A DNA stretch of 8,326 bases from Brevundimonas sp. (GTDB lineage Bacteria > Pseudomonadota > Alphaproteobacteria > Caulobacterales > Caulobacteraceae). The first letter of the stretch is position 1. Each line of letters opens with the position of its first letter. Where the stretch lies: NCBI GenBank assembly GCA_031119155.1, contig JAVHYH010000045.1, positions 1 to 8,326 on the forward strand, in the 5' to 3' direction. The notes under the pieces were generated by a model. The model did not search any database and was not told the origin of the DNA. It saw nothing but the letters and a program-made list of their open reading frames with translations. A program made the translations under genes and the position numbers. Below, one piece after another: positions 1 through 6,054 of the stretch.

Positions 1-77
1 TCTTCTTCCGCGACAACACCATGATGCTGTTCGCCGACGCCAAGAAGATGGTCGAGGGGATCGTGAAGGCGCTGTGA
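1..77 (+). CDS. pntB: NAD(P) transhydrogenase subunit beta, C-terminal fragment
   Basis: Only the last 24 codons are present, read from base 3 to the TGA at 75-77. The peptide begins FFRDNTMMLFADAKK and ends VKAL. It closely matches the conserved end of the NADP(H)-binding domain III of PntB, where the family has F-[FY]-x-[ED]-N-T-x-M-L-F-x-D-A-K. PntB is the membrane subunit of the transhydrogenase that uses the proton gradient to reduce NADP+ with NADH at the inner membrane. The rest of the gene, and presumably pntA, lies upstream of the window. Its stop overlaps the start of the next gene, so the two are probably cotranscribed. The identification rests on a short but distinctive stretch. 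Confidence 0.85.
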   Translation, partial: FFRDNTMMLFADAKKMVEGIVKAL

Positions 78-853
78 GCCGACTGCGATACCTCAGGGAG
101 AAGCCGTCAAATTGGCCTGCGGCCACGCTCGTATTCGGGTGGATGGCTATGGCTGGCGCCATTTTTCTACTGGGCGGCAACCGGGAAATTTCCCTGTTTG
201 GACGAGGACTGGCCGAACCACCGCTCTTTTGGTGGCCGGAAACCTCGGCGCTGGGCTTCTTTCTGTCCATCGCGCCGGCTGTCTTGGGTGCGCTTGCCCT
301 ATACCTGATGCCGAGGGTCGATTGGTCGCCTCGTGTCGGGACGGCGCTCGTGGCTGCGGGCTTCGTATCCGCCATTGCGGGTGTCGCGTGGGATATGGGG
401 ACAGGTGTCGCCGTCTATCCGGATCATGTAGTCCATCGCGCGGCCGGCTTTGCACGGGCAAGCCGTGTCGATAGGTTTTCGGACGCCCGGCGGATCGAGA
501 CGACCTGCGTCGTAACGAGGGCGAGACGAGGCCCATGGCATGCGGAGCCTCGGTTCACCCTCGTCTTTCAGGATGGCCAGGCGGTGGAGCTGTGGAGCCG
601 TGGCTTAGGCGGTGAGGGCGGTAGTTGGCGTGGTCGGTTGCCGACTCTCCGCCTTGTGCATGAAACCGCTTACCAGAGTGGCGCTGTCCGAGCACCGGCC
701 CGAAAGCCAGATGGATCATTGATCGGCAGCCCTGGCTGCGTGGAGCGTCTCGGGGATCAACTGAATGTGCCGGTATCGGAGTTGGCGCCCTTGTTCGCGG
801 TAGAACAGTCTGAGCTCAGGCGCGGTGAGTACGTAGCGGCCGTTGTCGAGTGA
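74..853 (+). CDS. hypothetical membrane protein with PH-like cytoplasmic tail
   Basis: I do not recognise this 259-residue protein. It starts with GTG, whose last two bases plus the next A form the pntB stop (GTGA overlap), and AAGG lies 4 bases upstream as a weak ribosome binding site. The next in-frame ATG would fall inside the first membrane helix, which supports the GTG. Three hydrophobic segments are visible, at about residues 14-35, 58-79 and 88-107. They are followed by a soluble tail of about 150 residues. The part around 113-175 (V-Y-P-D-H-V-V-H, then alternating strands ending L-V-F-Q-D-G-Q-A-V-E-L-W-S) looks like the small beta domain of bacterial PH-type membrane proteins; this is inferred from pattern only. 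Codon use is visibly less GC-rich than in the flanking core genes. It is tail to tail with the DUF2442 gene with one base between the stops, so no terminator fits there. The overlap suggests translational coupling to pntB, but no functional link is shown. Confidence 0.7.
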   Translation: MSRLRYLREKPSNWPAATLVFGWMAMAGAIFLLGGNREISLFGRGLAEPPLFWWPETSALGFFLSIAPAVLGALALYLMPRVDWSPRVGTALVAAGFVSAIAGVAWDMGTGVAVYPDHVVHRAAGFARASRVDRFSDARRIETTCVVTRARRGPWHAEPRFTLVFQDGQAVELWSRGLGGEGGSWRGRLPTLRLVHETAYQSGAVRAPARKPDGSLIGSPGCVERLGDQLNVPVSELAPLFAVEQSELRRGEYVAAVVE

Positions 854-854
854 C

Positions 855-1136
855 CTAGGCGGCCGCGCTCAGAGGACGTAGCGTCCCTGCCTTCCTCATC
901 AGCATGTGCTGGTTGATCGGGTCGATGTCGCAGCCGTTCGGCCAGGTCGGGACGCCCATCTCAATGAAGACGCGCTCGAAATAGGCTGGATCCCGAAGAG
1001 GCTCTGTCATGGGGCCCAAATGCACAAAACCGCTCAGATCGGCGACGCCGATGGTGTCATCGTCAAACGCGATCTCCAGCCGGTAGCCGTCCAGTGCCCG
1101 GACCCGGCGCGCCTTGACCATCTTGATCTCAGTCAT
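855..1136 (-). CDS. DUF2442 domain protein
   Basis: A 93-residue protein made almost entirely of one DUF2442 domain. The family pattern is visible: an N-terminal strand with D-G-Y-R-L-E-I-A-F-D-D at about 15-26, then V-A-D-L-S-G-F, L-R-D-P-A-Y-F-E-R-V and the diagnostic W-P-N-G-C-D-I-D-P near residues 66-73. The biochemical role of the family is not established. It is repeatedly found beside DUF4160 genes, as here, where its ATG lies inside the end of the upstream DUF4160 gene (8-base overlap). A GAGGGA ribosome binding site sits 7 bases before the ATG (1144-1149 on the complement). The arrangement of small, overlapping genes is the same as in type II toxin-antitoxin operons, and this member could be the antidote or partner; that is inference. 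The C-terminus ends in a short alanine run. Confidence 0.85.
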   Translation of the reverse strand: MTEIKMVKARRVRALDGYRLEIAFDDDTIGVADLSGFVHLGPMTEPLRDPAYFERVFIEMGVPTWPNGCDIDPINQHMLMRKAGTLRPLSAAA

Positions 1137-1395
1137 CTTGCAGTCCCTCGATCCGGAAGGTCGGCTGTCCCGCGACCGCGAGGTCCCAGTTGCGCAACAG
1201 ATCGGTCCGGTTCTTCACGACCCATTCTAGCACATATCGAGCTTCACGCCGTGGCAGCCGCTCTGCAATTATCCGTCCCGTCCGGATGTCGAACAGCGCC
1301 TCGTCGTCCCCGTAGGCGGCGTGCAGATGGGGCGGGGCATGATCGAAGAAGTTGATCCGGATCACGATCCCGAAGAAGATCGAAACAATCGGCAT
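1129..1395 (-). CDS. DUF4160 domain protein
   Basis: An 88-residue protein matching DUF4160 over its whole length. It shows the N-terminal M-P-I-V-S-I-F-F-G-I-V-I-R, the signature D-H-A-P-P-H-L-H-A at about residues 18-26, and the terminal L-A-x-A-G-Q-P-x-F-R-I-E-x-L. The clustered histidines (19, 23, 25) are conserved in the family and could bind metal or act in catalysis, but no activity is established. It is the first gene of an overlapping pair with the DUF2442 gene, and such pairs are often flagged as putative toxin-antitoxin modules. The start at 1395 gives the standard family N-terminus. No good ribosome binding site precedes it. TATGAT on the minus strand (complement of 1401-1406) sits only 5 bases upstream, compatible with a leaderless or nearly leaderless transcript. 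The gene is divergent from the DUF1801 gene across 33 bp. Confidence 0.85.
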   Translation of the reverse strand: MPIVSIFFGIVIRINFFDHAPPHLHAAYGDDEALFDIRTGRIIAERLPRREARYVLEWVVKNRTDLLRNWDLAVAGQPTFRIEGLQDD

Positions 1396-1399
1396 ACCC

Positions 1400-1427
1400 G
1401 ATCATAACTCGGAAAAGTTGTACGATC
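1400..1427. promoter_or_regulatory. imperfect palindrome in 33-bp divergent intergenic region
   Basis: Left arm GATC-AT-AACT (1400-1409) and right arm AGTT-GTAC-GATC (1416-1427) are inverted copies with a 2-base length difference, separated by CGGAAA. The element fills nearly the whole gap between the DUF4160 and DUF1801 start codons and contains the minus-strand TATGAT box. An autoregulatory operator, as in many two-gene toxin-antitoxin loci, is possible. The arms are short and the interpretation is inference. Confidence 0.3.
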
Positions 1428-1428
1428 T

Positions 1429-1848
1429 ATGCCCGCTGAACCCAAGACCCGCCCTACCGACGCCTCCGTGCCGGACTTCATCGCCGCCGTGGACCACCCG
1501 CGTCGTCGCGGCGACGCCGAGGCGATCAACGCCCTGATGGCCGAGGTTTCCGGCGAACCGGCGGTGATGTGGGGGCCGTCGATCGTCGGTTATGGCAGCT
1601 ATCGCGGGCCGACCGGGGACTGGCCGATCATCGGCTTCTCGCCGCGCAAGGCCAATCTGGTGCTGTATGTCTCGCGCGACTTCGACGGGGCGGACGCGCT
1701 GCTGGCCCGGCTGGGCAAGCACAAGAGCTCCGTGGGCTGTCTTTATGTGAACCGGCTGGACGATCTCGATCCCGCCGTCCTGCGCGAACTGGTCGAGCGT
1801 TCGGTGGCGCGGATGCGGACCGGAAACCCCGCCACGGCGGGCTGCTGA
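1429..1848 (+). CDS. DUF1801 (YdhG-like) protein
   Basis: A 139-residue soluble protein with the DUF1801/YdhG-like fold. Family landmarks in order are the helical start with V-P-D-F-I-A-A-V-x-x-x-x-R-R-x-D-A near 14-32, M-W-G-P-S-I-V-G-Y-G-S-Y around 47-58, F-S-P-R-K-A-N-L-V-L-Y-V at about 70-81, and L-G-K-H-K-x-S-x-G-C-L-Y-V-N-R-L near 94-109. The family is widespread and related in fold to frataxin-like and iron-chaperone annotations, but its molecular role is not firmly known. The ATG gives the usual family N-terminus, and only a weak purine stretch (1411-1417) lies upstream. It is followed after 44 bases by the acyltransferase gene on the same strand, so the two are probably cotranscribed. 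No functional connection between them is evident. Confidence 0.85.
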   Translation: MPAEPKTRPTDASVPDFIAAVDHPRRRGDAEAINALMAEVSGEPAVMWGPSIVGYGSYRGPTGDWPIIGFSPRKANLVLYVSRDFDGADALLARLGKHKSSVGCLYVNRLDDLDPAVLRELVERSVARMRTGNPATAGC

Positions 1849-1892
1849 AAACCCCTCTATCGCCCGCCCGCGACCGGCGCTATCACGCGGCC

Positions 1893-2999
1893 GTGAACCC
1901 GACAGCCGCCCCCGTGAATCCCGCCCATCGCCGCTTCGAGGCGCTGGATTCCCTGCGCGGGGTCTGCGCCATTCTGGTGGTCATGTTCCACATGCCGGTG
2001 GCGGCCCACTGGCGGGACTGGGGGCTGATCCAGCACAGCTATCTGTTCGTCGACTATTTCTTCGTCCTGTCCGGCTTCGTCATCGCCCATGCTTATGCGC
2101 AGCGGCTGAAGACGCCGAAGGACGCGGGGCGGTTCATGGTGCGGCGTCTGGGCCGGGTCTGGCCGCTGCATGTGCTGATGCTGGCCGCCTTCATCGGGCT
2201 GGAGCTGGTGCGGCTGTGGACCCATTTCGACAGCGTGACGCCGTTCGCGCGGGATCGCTCGATCGAGTCGATCTTCTCCAACCTGTTCCTGATCCAGGCC
2301 TTCAACATCCATCCGTCCCTGACTTGGAACGGCCCGTCCTGGACCCTGAGCGTCGAGGTCGGCTGTTATGTCGTCTTCGCCCTGCTGCTGCTGGCGATCC
2401 CCAAGGGCTGGCGCTGGATCGGGGCGGCTCTGGCGGTGGTGGGGGCGGTGATGGTGCTGATGTTCGCCAAGCGGTACATGAACACCACCTATGACCTGGC
2501 CTTCCCGCGCGCGGTCTACGGCTTCTTCCTCGGCGCGCTGCTGCAGGGTTACTGGACGCGGATCCCGCGCCTGAAGGGCCACGCGGCCACGGCGTTGGAG
2601 ATCACGACGGTCATCGGCCTGTGCGTCTTCATCGGCTATGCGACGGGCCCGACGACGGTGCTGGTGACCCTGCTGTTCGTGGTCTCGGTCTGGGTGTTCG
2701 CCGGCGAGGATGGAGCCCTGTCGCGGCTGCTGGATTCGAAGCCGCTGGTGACGCTGGGCCGGTGGTCCTTCGCCATCTACATGGTGCACATGTTCGTGCT
2801 GGTGGTGACCATCATCTTCGCGCGCAAGCTGGACTGGATGCCGGCGCGACGGATCGACTTCGGCTCGGTCTGGCTGAACGACCTGTTCGGCATCGGCCTG
2901 TTCGGCCTGATCGTGGTGCTGGCCGTGCTGGCGCATCGCTTCGTCGAGCAGCCCGCCCAGCGGATGATCGATCGCTGGACCAAGCCGAAGACGGCCTGA
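1893..2999 (+). CDS. acyltransferase-3 (OafA/YrhL-type) membrane protein
   Basis: A 368-residue polytopic inner-membrane protein of the acyltransferase-3 family (PF01757), which transfers acetyl or other acyl groups, commonly to sugars of surface polysaccharides, O-antigen or exported small molecules. The N-terminal signature R-F-x-x-L-D-S-L-R-G at residues 14-23 leads into V-V-M-F-H, with the family's essential histidine at 33. D-Y-F-F-V-L-S-G-F at 54-62 is the second family motif, and the C-terminal H-R-F-V-E-Q-P is typical. About ten hydrophobic helices can be counted, the normal number, and no extra SGNH domain is attached. The reading frame is open well upstream through the DUF1801 gene. 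I chose the GTG at 1893 because it places the signature 14 residues from the start; a second GTG at 1914 is equally possible and neither has a clear ribosome binding site. The acceptor substrate cannot be told from the sequence or the neighbours. Its stop abuts the convergent gene at 3000. Confidence 0.9.
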   Translation: MNPTAAPVNPAHRRFEALDSLRGVCAILVVMFHMPVAAHWRDWGLIQHSYLFVDYFFVLSGFVIAHAYAQRLKTPKDAGRFMVRRLGRVWPLHVLMLAAFIGLELVRLWTHFDSVTPFARDRSIESIFSNLFLIQAFNIHPSLTWNGPSWTLSVEVGCYVVFALLLLAIPKGWRWIGAALAVVGAVMVLMFAKRYMNTTYDLAFPRAVYGFFLGALLQGYWTRIPRLKGHAATALEITTVIGLCVFIGYATGPTTVLVTLLFVVSVWVFAGEDGALSRLLDSKPLVTLGRWSFAIYMVHMFVLVVTIIFARKLDWMPARRIDFGSVWLNDLFGIGLFGLIVVLAVLAHRFVEQPAQRMIDRWTKPKTA

Positions 3000-3251
3000 T
3001 CAGCTCCAGCGCTCGCGAGCCAGGGTCGTGCGGACCCGGCGGTGCGCCGCCTCATTGCTGAAGGCCCGCCGCAGTCCCTCGCGGTTAGCGACCAGCAGGA
3101 CGACCATGCCCGCCAGCCCGGCGAGAACCATCACGCATCCGCGCACCAGCAGCAGCGCCAGTTGGAGCAGCCACAGGGCGATCTGCAGCAGCCAGGTCCC
3201 GCACCAGATCACCAGCAGCAGGCCCGCGGCCACCGACAGGGCGGCGGCCAT
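3000..3251 (-). CDS. small two-helix membrane protein
   Basis: An 83-residue hypothetical protein. Two long hydrophobic stretches, at roughly residues 2-30 and 31-55, rich in Leu, Ala, Val and Trp, are followed by a basic tail (R-R-A-F, A-H-R-R-V-R-T-T-L-A-R-E-R) that should lie in the cytoplasm. The start is chosen at the ATG that shares its A with the stop of the upstream 72-residue gene (TGATG). This gives a hydrophobic N-terminus and implies translational coupling. The frame remains open upstream, but the extension would lie wholly inside the neighbouring gene and is Pro/Arg-rich. The stop codon abuts the acyltransferase stop from the other strand, forming TGATCA. No family is recognised. 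Confidence 0.65.
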   Translation of the reverse strand: MAAALSVAAGLLLVIWCGTWLLQIALWLLQLALLLVRGCVMVLAGLAGMVVLLVANREGLRRAFSNEAAHRRVRTTLARERWS

Positions 3252-3469
3252 CAGGCGGCCATGCGGAAGTCGGCGGCGGGGTCGAACAGGGGGCGGGCTT
3301 CGTCCCACAGGGCGTCCTCGTCGGCGTAGCGGGCCGACTGGCGGGCGTCGATGACGTCGATCACCTGTTCTTCCAGACGATCCCAGATGACGGCCAGGCC
3401 GCCTTCGGCCTCGCAGGGGACGATCATGTAGCGGTTGGCGGCAACGTGGGCAGTGGGGGCGAAGGCCAT
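3251..3469 (-). CDS. small hypothetical protein coupled to membrane protein
   Basis: A 72-residue soluble, acidic protein I do not assign to a family. It has V-A-A-N-R-Y-M-I-V-P-C-E near residues 9-20, W-D-R-L-E-E-Q-V-I-D-V-I-D at about 29-41 and then an alpha-helical acidic end. GGAG (3478-3481 on the complement) lies 8 bases before the ATG as a good ribosome binding site, supporting this start. It is the first gene of a two-gene unit with the membrane protein (TGATG junction) and is divergent from the WYL regulator. That position makes regulation by the WYL protein possible but unproven. The single Cys at 19 shows no motif. Confidence 0.7.
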   Translation of the reverse strand: MAFAPTAHVAANRYMIVPCEAEGGLAVIWDRLEEQVIDVIDARQSARYADEDALWDEARPLFDPAADFRMAA

Positions 3470-3560
3470 TTTTGAACTCCGTGAAGCGGTGTGTCGCTGT
3501 CGATGGATTGAGTTCTAAATCAGCGTTGCGTCATTTTTGGTCGTATGCTCTGGTCCGGCG

Positions 3561-4550
3561 ATGAGATTTGACAGAGCAGCCCTGGTTCTGGATCTGGCGC
3601 GGCGCATGGCGGCCAGCGCCGAAGGCCTGACCATGGAAGACATGATGCGTGAGACGGGGACGGCCCGCCGCACCGCCGAGCGCATCCGCGATGCGGTGGT
3701 GGTGCTGTTTCCGCAGGCGGAGGAGGTGTCCGACCCGCCCTACAAGCGCTGGCGCATCCGGGGCGGCCTGTCGGCCTTTGAACAGGCCCCGACGGCGGAG
3801 GAACTGATCGAGCTGACCCGCGCCGCGCAGGGGCTGCGCGCGACCGGCGAACCGGCCCGGGCCGAGGCGCTGGAGGGGCTGGAGCGCAAGCTGAAGTCGG
3901 CGGTCCGCTCGACCACCCTGAACCGGCTGGCTCCGGATCTGGAGGCGCTGGTGCGGGCCGAAACCCTGGCGGTGCAGGCGGGGCCACGCGCGTCCGCCGA
4001 TGAAACCGTGCTGGCGGAGGTCCGGCAGGCGGTGCTGGCGGGACAGCCGCTGGGCTTCATCTACAGCCGCCCCGGCGCTGAGGCGCGGCGGCGGGTGATG
4101 ACCCCGTGCGGCCTGATGTTCGGCCGCGCCAACTATCTGGTCGCCGCCGAGCGGGAGACCGGGGCGATCAAGACCTTCCGGCTGGACCGGATGAGCGCGG
4201 TCAAGGCCGAGCCGGGCGTGGCCGTTCCGCCCGCCGACTTCGACCTGCAGGTCTTCGCCGGCCAGTCCTTCGGCATCTATCAGGACGCCATTGAGGATGT
4301 GGTTCTGCGCATCCCGCCTGAAGGCGCCGACGAGGCGCGGGGCTGGCGCTGGCACCCGACACAGTCGATCGAGGATCAGGCGGACGGCGGCGTGCTGGTC
4401 CGCTTCCGCGCCTCGGGCATGCGGGAACTGGCCTGGCATCTGTTCACCTGGGGCGAGCAGGTCGAGATCGTCGCCCCCGAGCGGCTGAAGACCGTGATGG
4501 CCGGAGAACTGGCCGCGGCCCAACGCGCCCTCACACGGTCGCAAGCGTGA
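3561..4550 (+). CDS. WYL-domain transcriptional regulator
   Basis: A 329-residue helix-turn-helix regulator with a WYL ligand-sensing domain. The N-terminal winged helix covers about residues 1-75: helices around A-L-V-L-D-L-A-R-R-M, G-L-T-M-E-D-M-M-R-E-T and the recognition helix T-A-R-R-T-A-E-R-I-R-D-A, then a wing ending Y-K-R-W-R-I. A helical linker follows. The WYL domain spans about 150-215, with N-Y-L at 191-193 in place of the name-giving W-Y-L, followed by the conserved T-F-R-L-D-R-M. The C-terminal extension (about 220-329) is typical of PafC/YafY-like members and ends with the usual E-x-V-E-I-V-x-P-E-R-L. WYL domains bind nucleic acids or nucleotide-like ligands in characterised relatives; the ligand here is unknown. 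The ATG at 3561 gives the usual N-terminus. A TTG 8 codons upstream (3537) is in frame but unlikely. No convincing promoter was found in 3470-3560; TTGCGT (3526-3531) and TATGCT (3544-3549) are only 12 bases apart. The gene lies 64 bases before the lipoprotein protease gene. Confidence 0.88.
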   Translation: MRFDRAALVLDLARRMAASAEGLTMEDMMRETGTARRTAERIRDAVVVLFPQAEEVSDPPYKRWRIRGGLSAFEQAPTAEELIELTRAAQGLRATGEPARAEALEGLERKLKSAVRSTTLNRLAPDLEALVRAETLAVQAGPRASADETVLAEVRQAVLAGQPLGFIYSRPGAEARRRVMTPCGLMFGRANYLVAAERETGAIKTFRLDRMSAVKAEPGVAVPPADFDLQVFAGQSFGIYQDAIEDVVLRIPPEGADEARGWRWHPTQSIEDQADGGVLVRFRASGMRELAWHLFTWGEQVEIVAPERLKTVMAGELAAAQRALTRSQA

Positions 4551-4593
4551 CGAAAGCGTAAGCTGACGCTTGGGTCAGGGCACGGTTACGCTT
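4543..4593. repeat. cluster of four AAGCGT half-sites (two direct, two inverted)
   Basis: AAGCGT occurs at 4543-4548 and 4554-4559, and its complement ACGCTT at 4566-4571 and 4588-4593. Start-to-start spacings are 11, 12 and 22 bases, close to one, one and two helical turns. AAGCGTAA (4554-4561) and TTACGCTT (4586-4593) are a perfect 8-base inverted repeat, and flanking CGA and CG nearly extend it. Part lies in the last codons of the WYL gene. It could be an operator array for that regulator or, less likely, an RNA hairpin; there is no T-tract for a terminator. Confidence 0.45.
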
Positions 4594-4602
4594 CGGGAAT
4601 TC

Positions 4603-4609
4603 AGGGGAG
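4603..4609 (+). promoter_or_regulatory. ribosome binding site of lipoprotein gene
   Basis: AGGGGAG lies 5 bases upstream of the ATG at 4615. It decides that start over the in-frame TTG at 4570, which would put 15 non-hydrophobic residues before the signal peptide. Confidence 0.75.
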
Positions 4610-4614
4610 TTTCC

Positions 4615-6033
4615 ATGCGTTCAGCCATCCTTGCCGTCTGCGCGGCCGCTGCGCTGCTGACCGGCTGCGCCACCACCTCCGTGCCGCCTGAGGCCGAAAA
4701 GCCTGTCCCGCTGGTGACCGTCAGCCGTGACGGAGACCGCTGGACCGCCGACTTCACCCTGCCGTCCGATTTACCGACATGGGTCTTCCTGCGCTCGGCC
4801 CTGGCGCGTGAGACGGGCAAGCCTTGGCGGGAAGGGCAGTGGGTGGTCGAGACGCCCGGCGTCGTTCTGGAACGGCGCGGCCATTTCGACATCCTGCGCG
4901 CCGCCGACGGTGGTCCGGTCCCGCGTAACCTGCGCATCCGTATGACGCCGAAGGCGGAGGATCTGAACGCCGACTATGATCCGGCCCTGATGTTCACCGA
5001 CGGTTCGACGGCGCTGTACGCCGGGCATTTCACTGTCTTCCCCATCGCCTCGCCGGAAGCGGCGGAGGCCCTGCCGATGGACCTGAACGAGGCCAATATC
5101 GACGCTGACAACTCGCGGATTACCTGGCGCGACGCCGCTGGGCCGGTCCTGTTCGAAGGTGAGCGTCAGGCGGCGCCGGTGTCGGAGCGCAGCAACATCT
5201 ATGTTCTGTTCGGTCAGGCCGCGCTGGTCGACAGCCCGCGTCTGGCGACGGTGATCGATCCCGGCCTGCCGGGCTGGCTGGGCCACGAGATCAAGACATT
5301 CGCCCCGCGCATCGCCGCCTACTATGCGGAACGGCTGGGGCCCGGTCAGACCGAAAAACCGACCATCATGGTCAGTTGGAACGGCCCCACGCCCAATCGG
5401 CGCAGCATGGGCGGCAGCGTTCTGCCGGGGCTGATCGTCATGGCGTTCGAGGGCGACAATGTCGTCACCGAGTCCACCGAGATGCGCGACCATGCCCGCT
5501 GGTTCATCGGCCACGAGAGCGCGCACTTCTGGCTCGGGCAGACCATTCGCTACGAATACACGCGCGAAGCCTGGATCACCGAAGGTGGCGCCGATCTGAT
5601 GGCGATGCGGGCGCAGGCGGTGCTCAGCCCCACCTATGACCTGATGAGCGCGCTGCAGGAGGAGGTGGATGATTGCACCACCCTTGCGGTCAAGCCGGTG
5701 GCTTCAGCCAATCAGCGCAGTGAGCACCGGGCCTACTATGCCTGTGGCGCTGTTTTCGCCCTGGCCGCGGAGGCGGCGCAGAAGCGGGCGACCGGTGGTG
5801 ACTGGTTCGACTTCCTGAAGGCGCTGATCGAGAGCAATCGCGATGACCGGAAGGTCAATCGCGAGGAATGGCTGGAGGCCCTGCTTCAGGTCACCGGCGA
5901 TCCGGACGTGCGGCGCGAGATCGACACGTTGCTGGACGAGGGCGCGGAGAACCCGGCGGAGCTGATCGCCCGCCTGTTTGATCGCACCGGCGTGGCATAC
6001 CGGATGGAGAGCGGGAAGGTGAAGCTGGTCTGA
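4615..6033 (+). CDS. lipoprotein with M1-like gluzincin metallopeptidase domain
   Basis: A 472-residue protein. The N-terminus is a lipoprotein signal peptide: M-R-S, a hydrophobic core, and the lipobox L-L-T-G-C with the lipidated Cys at 19. It should be anchored in the periplasm, at the inner or outer membrane. A beta-rich region (about 30-225) precedes the catalytic domain. That domain shows H-E-S-A-H at 300-304 and, exactly 18 residues later, Glu323 in A-W-I-T-E-G-G-A-D, reproducing the M1-family zinc ligand pattern HExxH-x18-E and its W-x-x-E-G-x-A context. Y-A-C-G-A at 375-379 matches the position of the catalytic Tyr motif Y-x-K-G-A. The M1 exopeptidase motif GAMEN is not intact: the corresponding place, about 30 residues before HExxH, reads G-G-S-V-L-P-G-L-I (266-274). 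Aminopeptidase activity is therefore doubtful; a specialised endopeptidase or M61-like enzyme is possible. There is no PDZ domain. It follows the WYL regulator on the same strand with the AAGCGT cluster between, so control by that regulator is plausible. Confidence 0.8.
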   Translation: MRSAILAVCAAAALLTGCATTSVPPEAEKPVPLVTVSRDGDRWTADFTLPSDLPTWVFLRSALARETGKPWREGQWVVETPGVVLERRGHFDILRAADGGPVPRNLRIRMTPKAEDLNADYDPALMFTDGSTALYAGHFTVFPIASPEAAEALPMDLNEANIDADNSRITWRDAAGPVLFEGERQAAPVSERSNIYVLFGQAALVDSPRLATVIDPGLPGWLGHEIKTFAPRIAAYYAERLGPGQTEKPTIMVSWNGPTPNRRSMGGSVLPGLIVMAFEGDNVVTESTEMRDHARWFIGHESAHFWLGQTIRYEYTREAWITEGGADLMAMRAQAVLSPTYDLMSALQEEVDDCTTLAVKPVASANQRSEHRAYYACGAVFALAAEAAQKRATGGDWFDFLKALIESNRDDRKVNREEWLEALLQVTGDPDVRREIDTLLDEGAENPAELIARLFDRTGVAYRMESGKVKLV

Positions 6034-6054
6034 GGCTCAGGCCGGGATCAGCTT
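6022..6054. terminator. candidate bidirectional terminator hairpin between convergent genes
   Basis: AAGCTGGTC (6022-6030) pairs with GATCAGCTT (6046-6054), with one G-T wobble, around a 15-base loop. The stem covers the ends of both convergent genes and the 14-base gap. On the plus strand it is followed by a pyrimidine-rich run (6056-6080) but no proper T-tract, so terminator function is only suggested. Confidence 0.35.

Noticed and set aside
854..866. Adjacent AvrII (CCTAGG) and NotI (GCGGCCGC) sites resembling a cloning linker
   Set aside because: They are fully explained by the final Ala codons and TAG stop of the DUF2442 gene in GC-rich DNA; no vector sequence surrounds them.
1828..1841. 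CCCGCC-AC-GGCGGG hairpin near the DUF1801 stop
   Set aside because: It lies in coding sequence, the usable stem is five pairs with a four-base loop, and no T-tract follows; not convincing as a terminator.
1857..2936. Open frame of 359 codons on the minus strand opposite the acyltransferase
   Set aside because: Composition dominated by His, Gln, Arg and Asp with no hydrophobic core; an antisense shadow of the acyltransferase gene.
3505..3549. Promoter for the WYL regulator from TTGCGT and TATGCT
   Set aside because: The 12-base spacing is too short and TATGCT is a poor -10, so it is not listed as a feature.
3537..3560. TTG start eight codons upstream for the WYL regulator
   Set aside because: The added residues do not resemble family N-termini and no ribosome binding site supports it.
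3531..4544. Open frame of 337 codons on the minus strand opposite the WYL regulator
   Set aside because: Gly/Ala/Arg/Gln-rich with no recognisable motif, whereas the plus-strand frame has clear helix-turn-helix and WYL domains.
4570..4614. TTG start upstream of the lipoprotein signal peptide
   Set aside because: It would put 15 polar residues before the signal peptide; the ATG at 4615 has a strong AGGGGAG site and correct signal-peptide geometry.
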